A stretch of 64,000 nt of DNA, taken from Laguncularia racemosa (Eukaryota; Streptophyta; Magnoliopsida; Myrtales; Combretaceae). The stretch covers positions 62,001 through 126,000 of the forward strand of contig JBBMOL010000452.1 of the NCBI GenBank assembly GCA_037954665.1, written 5' to 3'. Positions within the stretch are counted from its first letter, which is position 1; each line of letters begins with the position of its first letter. Below the pieces are notes generated by a model. It was given only the letters and a program-made list of their open reading frames with translations. It did no database searches and was not told the DNA's origin. This document shows, one piece after another, positions 44,806 to 57,332 of the stretch. The position numbers were made by a program, and so were the translations under genes.

Positions 44806-46035
44806 GTGATTGAAAACTCTGATGGTGAGTTAATTCCTACTCGGGTTCAGAATGGATTGAGGGTTTGTGTTGATTACAGGAAGTTAAATGCATCAACTCG
44901 GAAGGACCACTTCCCTCTTCCTTTTCTTGATCAGATGCTTGAACGTTTGGCTGGCCATTCTCACTATTGTTGTCTTGATGGTTATTCAGGTTTTCATCAA
45001 ATTCCAGTGGCACCGGAAGATCAAGAGAAGACTACTTTTACTTGTCCATTCGGTACTTTTGCGTATCGAAGGATGCCTTTTGGGCTCTGCAATGCCCCGA
45101 CCACATTCCAAAGATGTATGGTTAGTATATTTTCAGATTATGTGGAGAATATTATAGAGGTTTTCATAGATGACTTCACCGTCTATGGTAATTCTTTTGA
45201 TTCATGTTTGACTAACCTTACAAAAGTGCTTCAAAGATGTATAGATAAGAATTTAGTGTTGAATTATGAAAAATGTCACTTTATGGTTGAACAGAGTCTC
45301 ATTTTAGGCCATATTGTATCTTCTAAAGGGCTTGAAGTCGATAAAGCTAAGGTAGAATTGATTAAATCTTTACCTTACCCTGTCAGTGTATGGGAAATTC
45401 GGTCTTTTCTTGGGAGTGCAGGATTCTATCGACACTTCATCAAGGATTTCTCCAAGATTACTCAACCCCTATGTCGATTGCTACAAAAAGAAGTGACATT
45501 TGAGTTCGATGAGGCCTGCAAGAATGCTTTTGACACATTGAGGGATAAGTTAACTTCTGCTCCAATCATCCAACCACCCGACTGGACCCTTCCCTTTGAA
45601 ATCATGTGTGATGTGAGCAATTATGCAGTTGGAGCAGTTCTTAGCCAAAGAGTTGGGAGAGCTTCTCATGTTATTTATTATGCTTCTAGAACATTGGATA
45701 ATGCTCAATGCAACTATTCCACAACGGAAAAAGAACTCTTGGCTGTTGTTTTTACATTAGAAAAATTCAGATCATATTTACTTGGTACTAAGGTAATTGT
45801 TTACTCTGATCATGCAGCTCTCAAACACCTGCTCGCGAAGAAGGAGGCGAAACCAAGACTTATTCGATGGATACTCTTATTACAAGAGTTTGATATGGAG
45901 ATACGTAATAGGAAAGGCTCGGAAAACTTAGTTGCCGACCACCTCAGTAGAATTCCTATCAGTGAAGGGTCCACACAAATACAAGACGATTTTCCATATG
46001 AGTATCTCTTTTCTATTCAAAAGACAATTCTGTAA
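44806..46035 (+). pseudogene. A2 reverse transcriptase and RNase H
   Basis: 409 residues uninterrupted. Reverse transcriptase: RVCVDYRKLNASTRKDHFPL, LDGYSGFHQIPVAPEDQEK, FGLCNAPTTFQRCM and the catalytic box FIDDFTVYG (the two Asp are present). RNase H: CDVSNYAVGAVL, STTEKELLAV, VYSDHAALK and VADHLSR, so the four acidic residues are in place. It should copy the RNA into DNA from the tRNA-Asp primer. It is separated from the protease part by a single TAG at 44761-44763 and from integrase by TAA at 46033. A3 has a different stop here, in the RNase H EKEL box. Confidence 0.92.
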
Positions 46036-46056
46036 TATGCTGATATTGTCAATTAT

Positions 46057-47328
46057 TTGGTTACTAAGACACTACCAAGTGATTTGTCTAGGGCTCAAAA
46101 AGATAAAATTAAAAGTGATGCTAAGTATTATATATGGGATGATCCATATTTGTGGAAACATTGTGCTGATCAAATCATTAGAAGGTGTATTTCTCAAGAC
46201 GATATTCCTTCTGTCTTGCAATTTTGTCACTCCTATGCATGTGGTGGACATTTTGGCCCTAAGAGGACAGCTCAAAAGGTATTAGGGTGTGGTTTGTTTT
46301 GGCCTACATTGTTTCGTGATTCTTTTATGTTTTGCAAGTCTTGTGAACGATATCAAAAGATTGGCAACTTAGGACGTAGAGACCAAATGCCACTTACCCG
46401 TATTCTTGCTTGTGAAATATTTGATATATGGGGTATTGACTTTATGGGTCCTTTTCCTCCTTCTTTCGGTAATGTTTACATCCTTCTTGCTGTGGATTAT
46501 GTTTCAAAATGGGTGGAAGCCAAAGCGACCCGAACAAATGATGCTAAAGTTGTTGTGGATTTTGTTAAATCTCATATTTTTGCTAGGTTCGGGACACCAA
46601 AGGCTCTTATCAGTGATCGTGGCACACACTTTTGTAATAGAATAGTGGAAACTCTACTAAAAAAATACAGGGTCACTCATCGCACTTCCACCGCATACCA
46701 CCCTTAAACTAATGGATTGGCAGAAGTCTCAAATCGAGAAATCAAGTCTATTCTGGAAAAAACCGTCAATCCAAGCAGGAAGGATTGGAGCACAAGACTT
46801 GAGGATGCATTATGGGCCTACCGGACAGCTTATAAGACCCCTATAGGTATGTCTCCTTACCGTTTAATATTTGGCAAACCGTGTCATCTCCCTGTGGAGC
46901 TGGAACATAGGGCGTATTGGGCTGTAAAACAATGTAACATGCGAATGGATGAGGCGGGTGAACACAGAAAACTTCAACTACAAGAACTCGAAGAAATTTG
47001 AAGAGAAGCGTACGAGAGTACTAAAATCTACAAGGAAAAAACAAAAGATTTTCATGATCAAATGATTTCCCGAAAGAATTTTTCTATAGGTCAAAAAGTA
47101 TTACTTTACCATTCTCGATTGAAGTTGTTTCATGGCAAACTACAATCACGGTGGATTGGTCCTTTTGTTATCACTAACATATTTTCACATGGTGCAGTTG
47201 AGATCGCAAGCCTTGAAACGGGTAAGACCTTCAAAGTCAATGGTCATCACTTGAAACCTTTTTATGAAGGATTTCAAGTATGTAATATTGAAGAAACCAG
47301 TTTAACTCACCCCGAGTATTGCGATTGA
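46057..47328 (+). pseudogene. A2 integrase
   Basis: N-terminal zinc-binding residues are HSYACGGHFG then CKSCERY (A3 has CERC, so the last Cys is Tyr here). The catalytic core is IWGIDFMGPF, LISDRGTHF and LAEVSNREIK (D-D-E visible). C-terminal SRWIGPFVITNIFSHGAVEI and LKPFYEGF complete it. It inserts the DNA copy with 5-bp duplications such as GCCGT. Stops at 46705-46707 (CAA to TAA, in AYHPxTNG) and 46999-47001 (CGA to TGA). Confidence 0.9.
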
Positions 47329-48689
47329 TTACAGGAACGTTTAGCCAAAGACGTTAAAGAAAGGCGCTTCATGGGAGGCAACCCAAGTCAAAAAAAAAAA
47401 CAATTCAATTTTTAGTTTTGTTTTGCTTTAGTTTTAGTTTTAGTTTTGTTTTGATTCTAGTGTTGCTTTGAATTTTTTTTATTAGTTGCAGCAAAGATAC
47501 ATATCATCAGATGACACCCTCAAGAGATTAAGGGGAGAACTCCAATACCAAGGAAGTACCAGTATTTCCTTTCTCTTATTCTCTAATGTTCCTTGTGTTG
47601 TTAATTCCTCTTTAATTATGCTGAATTAGGAATAGTGCGGACACTATTCAAGCTAAGTGTGGGGGAGAGGATAATAAAATATAGAGAATAGAGAATTGAC
47701 TTATACTCTGAATGTTTGTCCTTAAGTAATTTTAAGCCAATTTTTTTCAAAATTATCGTGAAATCTAGAGATTGTACTAAATGCCGTAATAAGCATCTAC
47801 AAAATGTGAAATTGACTTGTTCAAATGCTTTACTCACCCACTACTGTGATTAGAATACTTGGTTAAAATTAAGTAGTGAAATCTTTAAGAAACAAATTTA
47901 CCTTGTATTTAGCTTTAGAATTGGAAGTTTAAGAGTAGGTCGAGTCCTTAAGTGAAAAATAAACAAGTTTACTTCTAGGTTATATTAGCTACTATATACT
48001 CTTTGAAATGAAAAAAAAAAAAAAGAATCAAGCATAGCCATTACTCCAATGATTCAAGTAATTGAGTTAAGAGTATTCAAACTTGAATGTTAGAGTGAGG
48101 AAGAGTCTGTAGGGGTATCTCAAAACTCAGTCACTTGAGTGATGAGCTCGGGATGTTGCCGACTCAATGAACTCACTATAACGATAAGGGCAAAAAAGGC
48201 AAAAGTTCATGAAAAGAAGCGGGCAAAAACCCGTCAAAATAGATGCTTGAATAAATCAAAAGAACATGAATGTAAACATTCATTGAATAAAACAAGATGT
48301 ATAAAAGGGAGAATATCTAGCAAAGAGCTGATATCATGTGCTTCTACTTTATGCTGCAAGGATTATATGTTTGCTAATATCCAATGAAGTTTAATTGGGT
48401 GTTTTTCCTTAGTGGATTAAGTATTTACTTTTGGAATAAAAATTCTTTTGCTAAACATGAGGATTAAAGTTTGTTTTGTTTAGATTAGCTATTAAATTTT
48501 GTCCATGGTAATTTGATCACAAGAAACCAGTTTGGTTGAAGTAGTAGACATTAAAACTACAAGTCATGAATTACAAATGAATAGATGCTTGGAATGATGA
48601 AAAGAAATTTTGTATAATCTATGACAGATTTCTCAATTGATTTGATGCAATTGCTTGAGGACAAGCAAGAGTTTAAGTGTGGGGGAATT
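47329..48689 (+). other. A2 3' untranslated region
   Basis: Holds GCGCTTCATGGGAGGCAACCC (about 47366), the inverted repeat GGAAGTACCAGTATTTCC (about 47554-47571), a hairpin at 47630-47649 followed by AAGTGTGGGGG, then the GGGCAAAAACCCG inverted repeat near 48222, and GAGGACAAGCAAGAG with a distal AAGTGTGGGGG next to the LTR. No ORF of note. Confidence 0.75.
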
Positions 48690-50263
48690 TGATAGAGCCA
48701 TTTTATACTCAATCTTTATAGTATAAATTGTGTTAAATTATTATTGATTTTATAGAAATAATAAGGAAATGGTACTTAATTCTATTATGGTGATAAATCA
48801 GGTTAAATGGAGTCAAGGGTGCCAATTCAAGTAAATTAGAGAAGTCATCCACAACTTGGTTCAAAGACAAGGATTTACACCGCCGGAGGGAAGTACATAG
48901 GCGTGTAATTGAAGTACACGGCCGTGTACTTGGTTTTGAATCAACTGGAAGATACACGGTTGAAGTACACGGCCGTGTATCTGCCTAGGAGGAAGTACAG
49001 TTTGAGGCACGACCATGGTGCAAACCGTGTTACACACTGGATAAGAAGGCGGAAATGTGTTCTTTCAACAGAGAGAGACACGGCTCATGATCTGGCCGTA
49101 GGGGAAATCGTGCTTGAAGCCGTGGTGGAACCCGTGGTGGAAGCTAGACGTGCCAAGGAGAATAAATTGTGGAACTTTGATAAATGAAGACACGGCCTAG
49201 GATCTAGCTGTGGTGTAAACCGTGGTACACACTGGACAAGGATGAAGACTTGTTGATTATGCACAGAGGAAGGCACGGTTGGAAATCTAGCCGTGGTGTA
49301 GGCCGTGCCAGGCAGACGAATATTCACTTCTCGAAATCTACTTGGAAAAGGAAATATATTTTCATATCTTACTAGCAAAAGATCATCTGCCATTCCTTTA
49401 ACAATATAAATAGAACTAACCCTAGAGGGTTCATCATGTTTCTACTTTTTATTTTCGTTTTGTTGATAAACATGAGTAGCTAAGCTATTTTTCTAGCCAA
49501 AGGGTCATAGATGTTTAATTCTCCACGAATTGTGAGATCTAATTGATTGTATTTACTCTATTCTTTGTTTTAGATATTTGTATATCTTCTGAATGTTTTG
49601 TCATTATTATCTTTGTTGATTGGTATGAATTAGAGCTCTTCTACTCAATTAGCAAGTTAATATATTGTCAACTAGCACGCCAAATCCGTAATTGTTTGAT
49701 TGTTCTAGTCTTAGTGACACAATAACATGTTTGGTTATAAAAGAGATGATCGAATTCATGTTATGGAGGTGTATGATCATGTTTAAATAGGTTATCTTAT
49801 AATCTACTGGCATGAATTGGTGGTCTCTCTAGTTTTTAATGCTATTGGTAGATTAAATCCTAAGCGCTTGTCTAGGGTTGTCTAATCGATAAGAGAAATA
49901 ATCAAATAGCTTCTCTTGATTATCGAGGAAGTACGGAGAGATAGGTTGTTAGAGCTTGTTAATAACCATAACCAGTTTATCTAAAAATAAGAATAGAAAA
50001 CATTTGCATCGATGATCAATTCCTAAAATTAAACTATCTTGATTCCTTTGGCTAGGCTTTTTATCAATATACGATTCTATTATCTTGTTTAACTTTGTTT
50101 CGATTCACAAACAAAACCCCCCCAGTTTTCTTTTCCTCTTTATGCCCTTTGAATAGAAATATCTTTAACCAATCCCTGTGGACTCGACCCTACTCACCAC
50201 TATGTGCAAATCATATAATTGTCTAGGAGTAGGTTTTATTTTTGTTGGATTCGACACCCATCA
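48690..50263 (+). repeat. A2 3' LTR
   Basis: TGATAGAGCC...ACACCCATCA, 1574 bp. Contains the perfect palindrome GTACACGGCCGTGTAC at 48914-48929. Its last 1001 bp (from 49263) form the inner end of the large inverted repeat's right arm. Confidence 0.93.
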
Positions 50264-50547
50264 GCCGTGTACTTCAACCGTGTATTTTCTTGTTGATTTA
50301 AAACCAAGTACACGACCGTGTACTTCAACTACACGCCCATGTACTTTCCTCCGGCGGTGTAAATCCTTGTCTTTGATCCAAATTGTAGATGACTTCTCTA
50401 ATTTACTTGAATTAGCACTCTTGACTCCATTTAACCTGATTTATCACCATAATAAAATTAAGTACCATTTCATTATGATTTCTATAAAATCAATAATAAA
50501 TTAACACAATTCATACTATAAAGATTGAGTATAAAATGGCTCTATCA
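50264..50547 (-). repeat. A3 3' LTR, proximal part
   Basis: Starts (minus strand) TGATAGAGCC at 50547 next to the purine tract and runs to the A2 insertion. Mirror of 36996-37279. Confidence 0.9.
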
Positions 50548-51913
50548 AATTCCCCACACTTAAACTCTTGCTTGTCCTCAAGCAATTGAATCAAATCAAT
50601 TGGGAAATCCGTCATAGATTATACGAACTTTCTTTTCATCATTTCAAGCATCTATTCATTTGTAATTCATGACTTGTAATTTTAATGTCTACTGCTACAA
50701 CCAAACTGGTTTCCTGTGATCAAATTACCATGGACAAAATTTAATAGCTTATCTAAACAAAACAAACTTTAATCCTCATGTTTAGCAAAAGAATTTTTAT
50801 TCCAAAAGTAAATACTTAATCCAATAAGAAAAAACACCCAATTAAACTTCATTGGATATTAGCAAGTATATAATCCTTGCAACGTAAAGTAAAAGCATAT
50901 AGTATCAACTTTTTCCATATATTTTCTCCCTTTTTATTATAAGTCTTGTTTCATTCAATGAATTTTTACATTCGTGTTCTTATGATTTAATCAAGCATCT
51001 ATTTTGACGGGTTTTTGCCCGCTTCTTTTTCATGAACTTTCGCCTTTTCGCCCTTATTGTTATAGTGAGTTCATTGAGTCGACACATCCCGAGCTCGTCA
51101 CTCAAGTGACCGGGTTTTGAGATACCCCTATGGACTCTTCCTCACTCTAACATTTAAGTTTGAATACTCTTAACTCAATTACTTGAATCATTGGAGTAAT
51201 GGCTATGCTTGATTCTTTTTTCTTTTCTCTCTTTTTTTTTTTCACTAAGTGTTATAATTGTTTCACAAACAACTTCAAAGAGTATACAGTAGCTAATATA
51301 ACCTAGAAGTAAACTTGTTTATTTTTCACTTAGGGACTCGACTTACTCTTAGACTTCAAATTCTAAAGCTAAATACAAGGTAAATTTGTTTCTTAAAGAT
51401 TTCACTACTTAATTTTAACCAAGTATTCTAATCACAGCAGTAGGTGAGTAAAACATTTGAACAAGTCAATTTCACATTTTGTAGATGCTTATTACAACAT
51501 TTAGTACAATCTCCAGATTTCATGAAAATTTTTGAAAAATTTGGCTTAAAATTGCTTAAGGACAAACATTCAAAGTATGAGTTAATTCTCTATTCTCTAT
51601 ATTTTATTACCCTCTCCCCTACACTTAGTTTGAACAGTGTCCGCACTGTTCCTAATCCAGCACAATTAAAGAGGAATTAACAACATAAGGAACATTAGAG
51701 AATAAGAGAAAAGGAATACCGGTACTTCCCTGGTATAAAGTGTAGAGTAATTGGAGTTCTCCCCTTAAGCACTAGAGAGTGTCATCTGATGATATATACC
51801 CTTGCTACAGCTAATAAAAAAAAATCAAAACAAAACTAAAATAAAATAAATTGATATGGGTTGCCTCCCATGAAGCGCCTTTCTTTAACGTCTTTAGCTA
51901 GACGTTCCTGTAA
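50548..51913 (-). other. A3 3' untranslated region
   Basis: Mirror copy of the A1 3' region with the same hairpins: 51632-51651 (stem GAACAGTG/CACTGTTC), the GGAATACCGGTACTTCC inverted repeat near 51713 and TGGGTTGCCTCCCATGAAGC near 51857. No coding signal. Confidence 0.75.
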
Positions 51914-54900
51914 TTAATCACAATACTCGGGATAAGTTAAACTGGTTTCTTCAATATTACATACTTGAAATCCTTCATAAAAAGGTTTCAAGCGATGACC
52001 ATTGACTTTGAAGTTCTTACCAGTTTCAAGACTTGCAATCTCAACTGCACCATGTGAAAATATGTTAGTGATAACAAAGGGACCGATCCACCGTGATCGT
52101 AGTTTTCCAGAAAACAACTTCAATCGAGAATGATAAAGTAATACTTTTTGACCTACAGAAAAATTCTTTTGGGAAATCATTTGATCATGAAAATCCTTTG
52201 TTTTTCCCTTGTAGATTTTAGTACTCTCATAAGCTTCTCTTCGAATTTCCTCAAGTTCTTGTAATTGAAGTTTTCTGTACTCACCAACCTCATCCATTTG
52301 CATGTTACATTGTTTTACGGCCCAGTACGCCCTATGTTCCAACTCCACAGGGAGATGACACGGTTTTCCAAATATCAAACGGTAAGGAGACATACCTATA
52401 GGGGTCTTGTAAGCTGTCCGGTGGGCCCATAATGCATCTTCAAGTCTTGTGCTCCAATCCTTCCTGCTTGGATTGATGGTTTTTTCCAGAATATACTTGA
52501 TTTCTCGATTTGAAACTTCTGCCAATCCATTGGTTTGAGGGTGGTAAGCGGTGGAAGTGCGATGAGTGACCTTGTACTTTTTAAGTAGAGTTTCCACTAC
52601 TCTATTACAAAAGTGTGTGCCACGATCACTGATAAGAGCCTTTGGTGTCCCGAACTTAGCAAAAATATGAGATTTAACAAAATCCACAACAACTTTGGCA
52701 TCATTAGTTCGGGTCGCTTTGGCTTCCACCCATTTTGAAACATAATCCACAGCAAAAAGGATGTAAACATTACCGAAAGAAGAAGGAAAAGGACCCATAA
52801 AGTCAATACCCCATATATCAAATATTTCACATGCAAGAATAGGGGTAAGTGGCATTTGGTCTCTACGTCCTAAGTTGCCAATTTTTTGACATCGTTCACA
52901 AGACTTACAAAACATAAAAGAATCACGAAACAATGTAGGCCAAAACAAACTACACCCTAATACCTTTTGAGCTGTCCTCTTAGGGCCAAAATGTCTACCA
53001 CATGCATATGAATGACAAAATTACAAGACAGAAGGAATATCTTCTTGAGAAATACACCTTCTAATGATTTGATTAGCACAATGTTTCCACAAATACGGAT
53101 CATCCCATACATAGTACTTATCATCACTTTTAATTTTATCTTTTTGAGCCCTAGACAAATCACTTGGTAGTGTCTTAGTAACCAAATAGTTGACAATATC
53201 AGCATATACACAGAATTGTCTTTTGAATAGAAAAGAGATGCTCATATGGAAAATCATCTTGTATTGGTATTGACCCTTCACTGATAAGTATTCTACTGAG
53301 GTGGTCAGCAACTAAATTTTCAGAGCCTTTCCTATCGCGTATTTCCAGATCAAACTCTTGTAATAAGAGTATCCATCGAATAAGTCTTGGTTTTGCCTCC
53401 TTTTTCGCGAGTAGGTATTTGAGAGCTGCATGATCAGAGTAAACAATTACCTTAGTACCAAGTAAATATGATCTGAATTTTTCTAATGCAAAAACAACAG
53501 CCAAGAGTTATTTTTCCGTTGTGGAATAGTTGCATTGAGCACTATCTAATGTTCTGGAAGCGTAATAAATGACATGGGAAGCTCTTCCAACTCTTTGGCC
53601 AAGAACGGCTCCAACTGCATAATTGCTCGCATCACACATAATTTCAAAGGGAAGGTTCCAATCAGGTGGTTGGATGATTGGAGCAGAAGTTAACTTATCC
53701 CTCAATGTGTCAAAAGCGTGCTTGCAAGCCTCATCGAACTCAAATGTCACTTCTTTTTGCAGCAATCTGCATAGGGGTTGAGTAATCTTGGAAAAATCCT
53801 TGATGAAGCGTCGATAGAATCCTGCACTCCTAAGAAAAGAGAGAATTTCCCGTACACTTACAGGGTAAGGTAGAGACTTAATTAATTCTACTTTAGCTTT
53901 ATTAACTTCAAGCCCTTTAGAAGATACAATATGACCTAAAATGATACTCTGTTCAACCATAAAGTGACATTTTTCATAATTCAACACAAGATTCTTATCT
54001 ATACATCTTTGAAGCACTTTGGTAAGGTTAGTCAAACATGAATCAAAAGAGTTACCATAGATAGTGAAGTCATCCATGAAAACCTCTATGATATTCTCCA
54101 CATAATATGAAAATATACTAACCATACACCTTTGGAATGTGTCTGGGGCATTGCAGAGCCTAAAAGGCATCCTTTGATACGCAAAAGTACCAAATGGACA
54201 TGTAAAAGTAGTCTTCTCTTGATCTTCCGGTGCCACTGGAATTTGATGGAAACCTGAATAACCATCAAGACAACAATAGTGAGAATGGCCAGCCAAACGT
54301 TCAAGCATCTGATTAAGAAAAGGAAGAGGGAAGTGATCTTTTCTAGTTGACACATTTAACTTCCTATAATCAACACAAACCCTCCATCCATTCTGAACCT
54401 GAGTAGGAATTAACTCACCATCAGAGTTTTCAATCACAGTTAAGCCCGTTTTCTTTGGAACAACTTGAATTGGACTTACCCATTTGCTATCGGAAATTGG
54501 ATAGATCATACCTACATCAAGCAGTTTCAAGATTTCTTTCTTAACTACATCCATCATAGGTGGGTTCAAATGACGCTGAACTTCCCTTGAAGGTTTGCAA
54601 TTATCTTCCATTAATATCTTGTGCATGCACATAGAGGGGCTTAGTCCTTTGATATCAGCTATGGACCATCCAATGGCTTCTTTATACTCTCTTAACACCC
54701 AAATCAACTTTTCTTCTTCTAAAGTACTTAGTTTGTTAGAAACTATCACAACAAGAGTCTCATTTTCTCCTAAGAAAATGTACTTTAAATGTTCGGGCAA
54801 GGGTTTTAATTCCATCTTTGGTGCCTACACAATAGAGGGAAGAAGTCTTGTGTTAGAAGGGGGTAAATTAATGTAGGACACATCATACCTGATAGGTTTT

Positions 54901-57281
54901 AACGATTCCAACTCCCAAATCATGTCCTGCAAATCCGAGGACATTACAAGCTTCTCCTTAAGAGTTTTCAATGCATTAATAGTAAGACTCCTATTAAGTA
55001 CAATTTTCAACTCATCATCGTCTATCAAGTCAAATGTAGCCTGTGTTAATAGGTTAATAACATCCACAACTAAAACAAGGGAGATATCACTAGGATATTT
55101 CATGGCATCATAAATGTTAAATTTAATCACTTCACCATCAAATTCCATAGTGAGGTTACCGTCATGTACATCAATTTTCGTTCTGAATGTCTTAAGAAAT
55201 GGTCTCCCTAATAATATCATTGATGAATTACGAGAATCATCATTCTCCATGTCAAGCACATAAAAATTTGCAGGGAAAACCAACCCATTAACTTGTACTA
55301 AAACATCTTCTAGGACTCCCTCAGGATAAACATTGGACCTATCAGGAAGTTGAACAATAACACTTGTTTCCTTCAAGGGACCAACATTCAAACATTGATA
55401 AATAGACAAAGGCATAACATTGATTGAAGCTCCTAAATCACACATAGCTTTAGCGATTCCAAGATTACCTATTTTTCAAGGAATAGTAAACATACCTGGA
55501 TCCTTACATTTAGGAGGAAGCTTCTTCTGAAGAATAGTTGAAACATTCTCACCTACATTAATATTTTCATTACCTTTCAGCTTTCTTTTGTTAGTGCACA
55601 ATTCTTTGAGAAATTTAGCATAACGAGGTACTTGCTTAATTGCATCCAGCAAAGGAATATTTACCTCAACTTTGCGAAAAGTTTCAAGAATCTCTTTTTC
55701 TTCAGCTTCATTCTTGGTTTTCGCTAATCTAGAAGGGAAAGGAGGTGCTGTTATCATGACCTTTGGTGGTTCAATGAGGGGTCCTCTGGTCTGGTTGTTC
55801 TGCTGGCTCAGAGTTGTAGTCTCTTTCTCAATCTCTTCCTCAAGATCAGATTGGTGTCCTTTCTCATTTGATCCTTGCAATTTCGTTCCACTTCTCAAGG
55901 TAATTGCATTAGCGCTTTGCTTTAGATTTGTGATAGTCTGAGAGGGTAACTTACCTTGAGTTTCTAACCTGTTTATAGAAGAAGCAAGTTGGCTTACCTG
56001 ATTTTCCAAGTTGTGAATGCTCTGCTTTGTCTCATCCTGAAATTGTTTTGTATTAACAGCAAGCAATTTAACAATTTCCTCAAGAGACATACCTAAAATG
56101 GAAGGAGCTTGTGGGACTTAGTTTGATGGCTTAGGTTGGAATTGTTGGAAATTTTGTGGTTTATTGTCATATCTGAAGTTAGGATGATCCCTCCATCCAG
56201 GATTATAAGTATTCGAGTATGGATCATATTTCCTTTGTGGCTATCCTGGGAATCCTCCTACAGCATTGGCATGCTCATGATTGTCATCTTGCAATATGGG
56301 ACACATGTCGATAGGATGATTAAGAGCAGCATAAATTCCACAAGTCTTCACTTGCTGTGTATTTCCAAGAGCTATCTGCTGTACAAGGAAGGTTAGGTTA
56401 GAAATTTGATGTTCAAGGTTAGAAACACTTACCTCATTTACCTTCCTTGAAGATGTATCATGCCTATACCCAAATTGTTGCGAATTAGCAGCCATAATGG
56501 AGATCAATTCCCTAGCTTGACCAGGGGTTTTATTCACTATAGCGCCTCCACTAGCAGCATCCATCATCTTCTTCTCCATCGGAAGCAGGCCTTCATAGAA
56601 GTATTGAATGAGAAGTTGTTCAAATATCCCATGTTGTGGACAGCTTGCACAAAGTTGCTTGAACCTCTCCCAATACTCATGAAGAGTCTCGATATCCCTT
56701 TGTTTGATGCCACAAATCTCTCTTCTTATACCAACGGCTCTAGACGCAGGGAAAAATTTGTCCAAGAAGAGCCTCACCATATCTGTCCAAGTGGTTATTG
56801 AACCTGGAGGCAAATAAAACAACTAATCTTTAGCTCTAGTACTTAAAGAAAATGGAAAAGCACGTGACTTGATTTGATCGTCGGATATTCCTTACGGCCT
56901 CATACTAGAACAAACTATATGAAACTCTTTCAAATGTTTGTGAGGGTCTTCATTCTCAAGACCATGAAAGGTGGGTAGTAGATGTATCAAACCGGATTTC
57001 AACTCAAACTCAACAGCTAATTCAGGATATTGAATATAAAGTGGTTGTTGATTCACATCTGGTGCAGCTAATTCTCTTAATGTTCTTTTAGGATTTGCCA
57101 TATGGTCTTCTTTTTCAGAATCAATGGATGAATCAGACAAATCCGATGCCAAGTTCAGTCTAGGAGATGAAGATGATACGGTTTCTTTTTGACGCAGCCT
57201 AGCTTCTCTCCGCTGTCTCTTAAAAGTCTTCTCAATCTCTAGATTATAAGTGAGTTCACCTATATGAGAAGAACGAGTCAT
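51914..57281 (-). pseudogene. A3 gag-pol polyprotein (stops but few frameshifts)
   Basis: Starts MTRSSHIGELTYNLEIEKTF at 57281. Gag stops occur at about 56892, 56825 and 56241. The zinc knuckle reads CGIYAALNHPIDMC (second Cys lost). Open frames follow: linker 56090-55476, protease with CDLGASINVMPLS 55445-54825, reverse transcriptase and RNase H 54815-53508 (FMDDFTIYG, CDASNYAVG), RNase H end 53504-53199 (YSDHAALK, VADHLSR) and integrase 52948-51914 (CKSCERC, IDFMGPF, ISDRGTHF, AEVSNREIK). The stop at 53505-53507 replaces the Glu of EKEL, a catalytic RNase H residue. It is the mirror of A1 but without A1's many small deletions, so this copy gives the better reading of the element. Confidence 0.92.
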
Positions 57282-57309
57282 ACAAGAATAGAAATAAATT
57301 TGACACCAA

Positions 57310-57327
57310 TCCCTAGCAGCGGCGCCA
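57310..57327 (-). other. A3 primer binding site (tRNA-Asp type)
   Basis: Minus strand TGGCGCCGCTGCTAGGGA, identical to A1, 5 bp from the LTR end. Confidence 0.75.
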
Positions 57328-57332
57328 AAATT

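Larger units (their letters stand above)
40295..50263 (+). mobile_element. A2: complete Athila-lineage element, best preserved in the window
   Basis: 9969 bp. LTRs 40295-41939 and 48690-50263, primer site TGGCGTCGTTACCAGGGA at 41945-41962 (tRNA-Asp type, 16 of 18), gag-pol to 47328, 3' untranslated region to 48689, target duplication GCCGT. Few stops break the polyprotein, and most fit single C-to-T or G-to-A changes. No envelope-like ORF lies between integrase and the 3' LTR, unlike some Athila elements. It is younger than A3, which it interrupts. Confidence 0.95.

Noticed and set aside
47329..48689. Possible envelope-like gene downstream of the A2 integrase, as in some Athila elements
   Set aside because: No long frame or membrane-like protein in this or the A1 and A3 equivalents. 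Only small shadows such as 48139-48387.
49543..49725. 60-residue frame, mirrored at 37821-38003
   Set aside because: Inside the A2-type LTR. Repeated because of the inverted arms.
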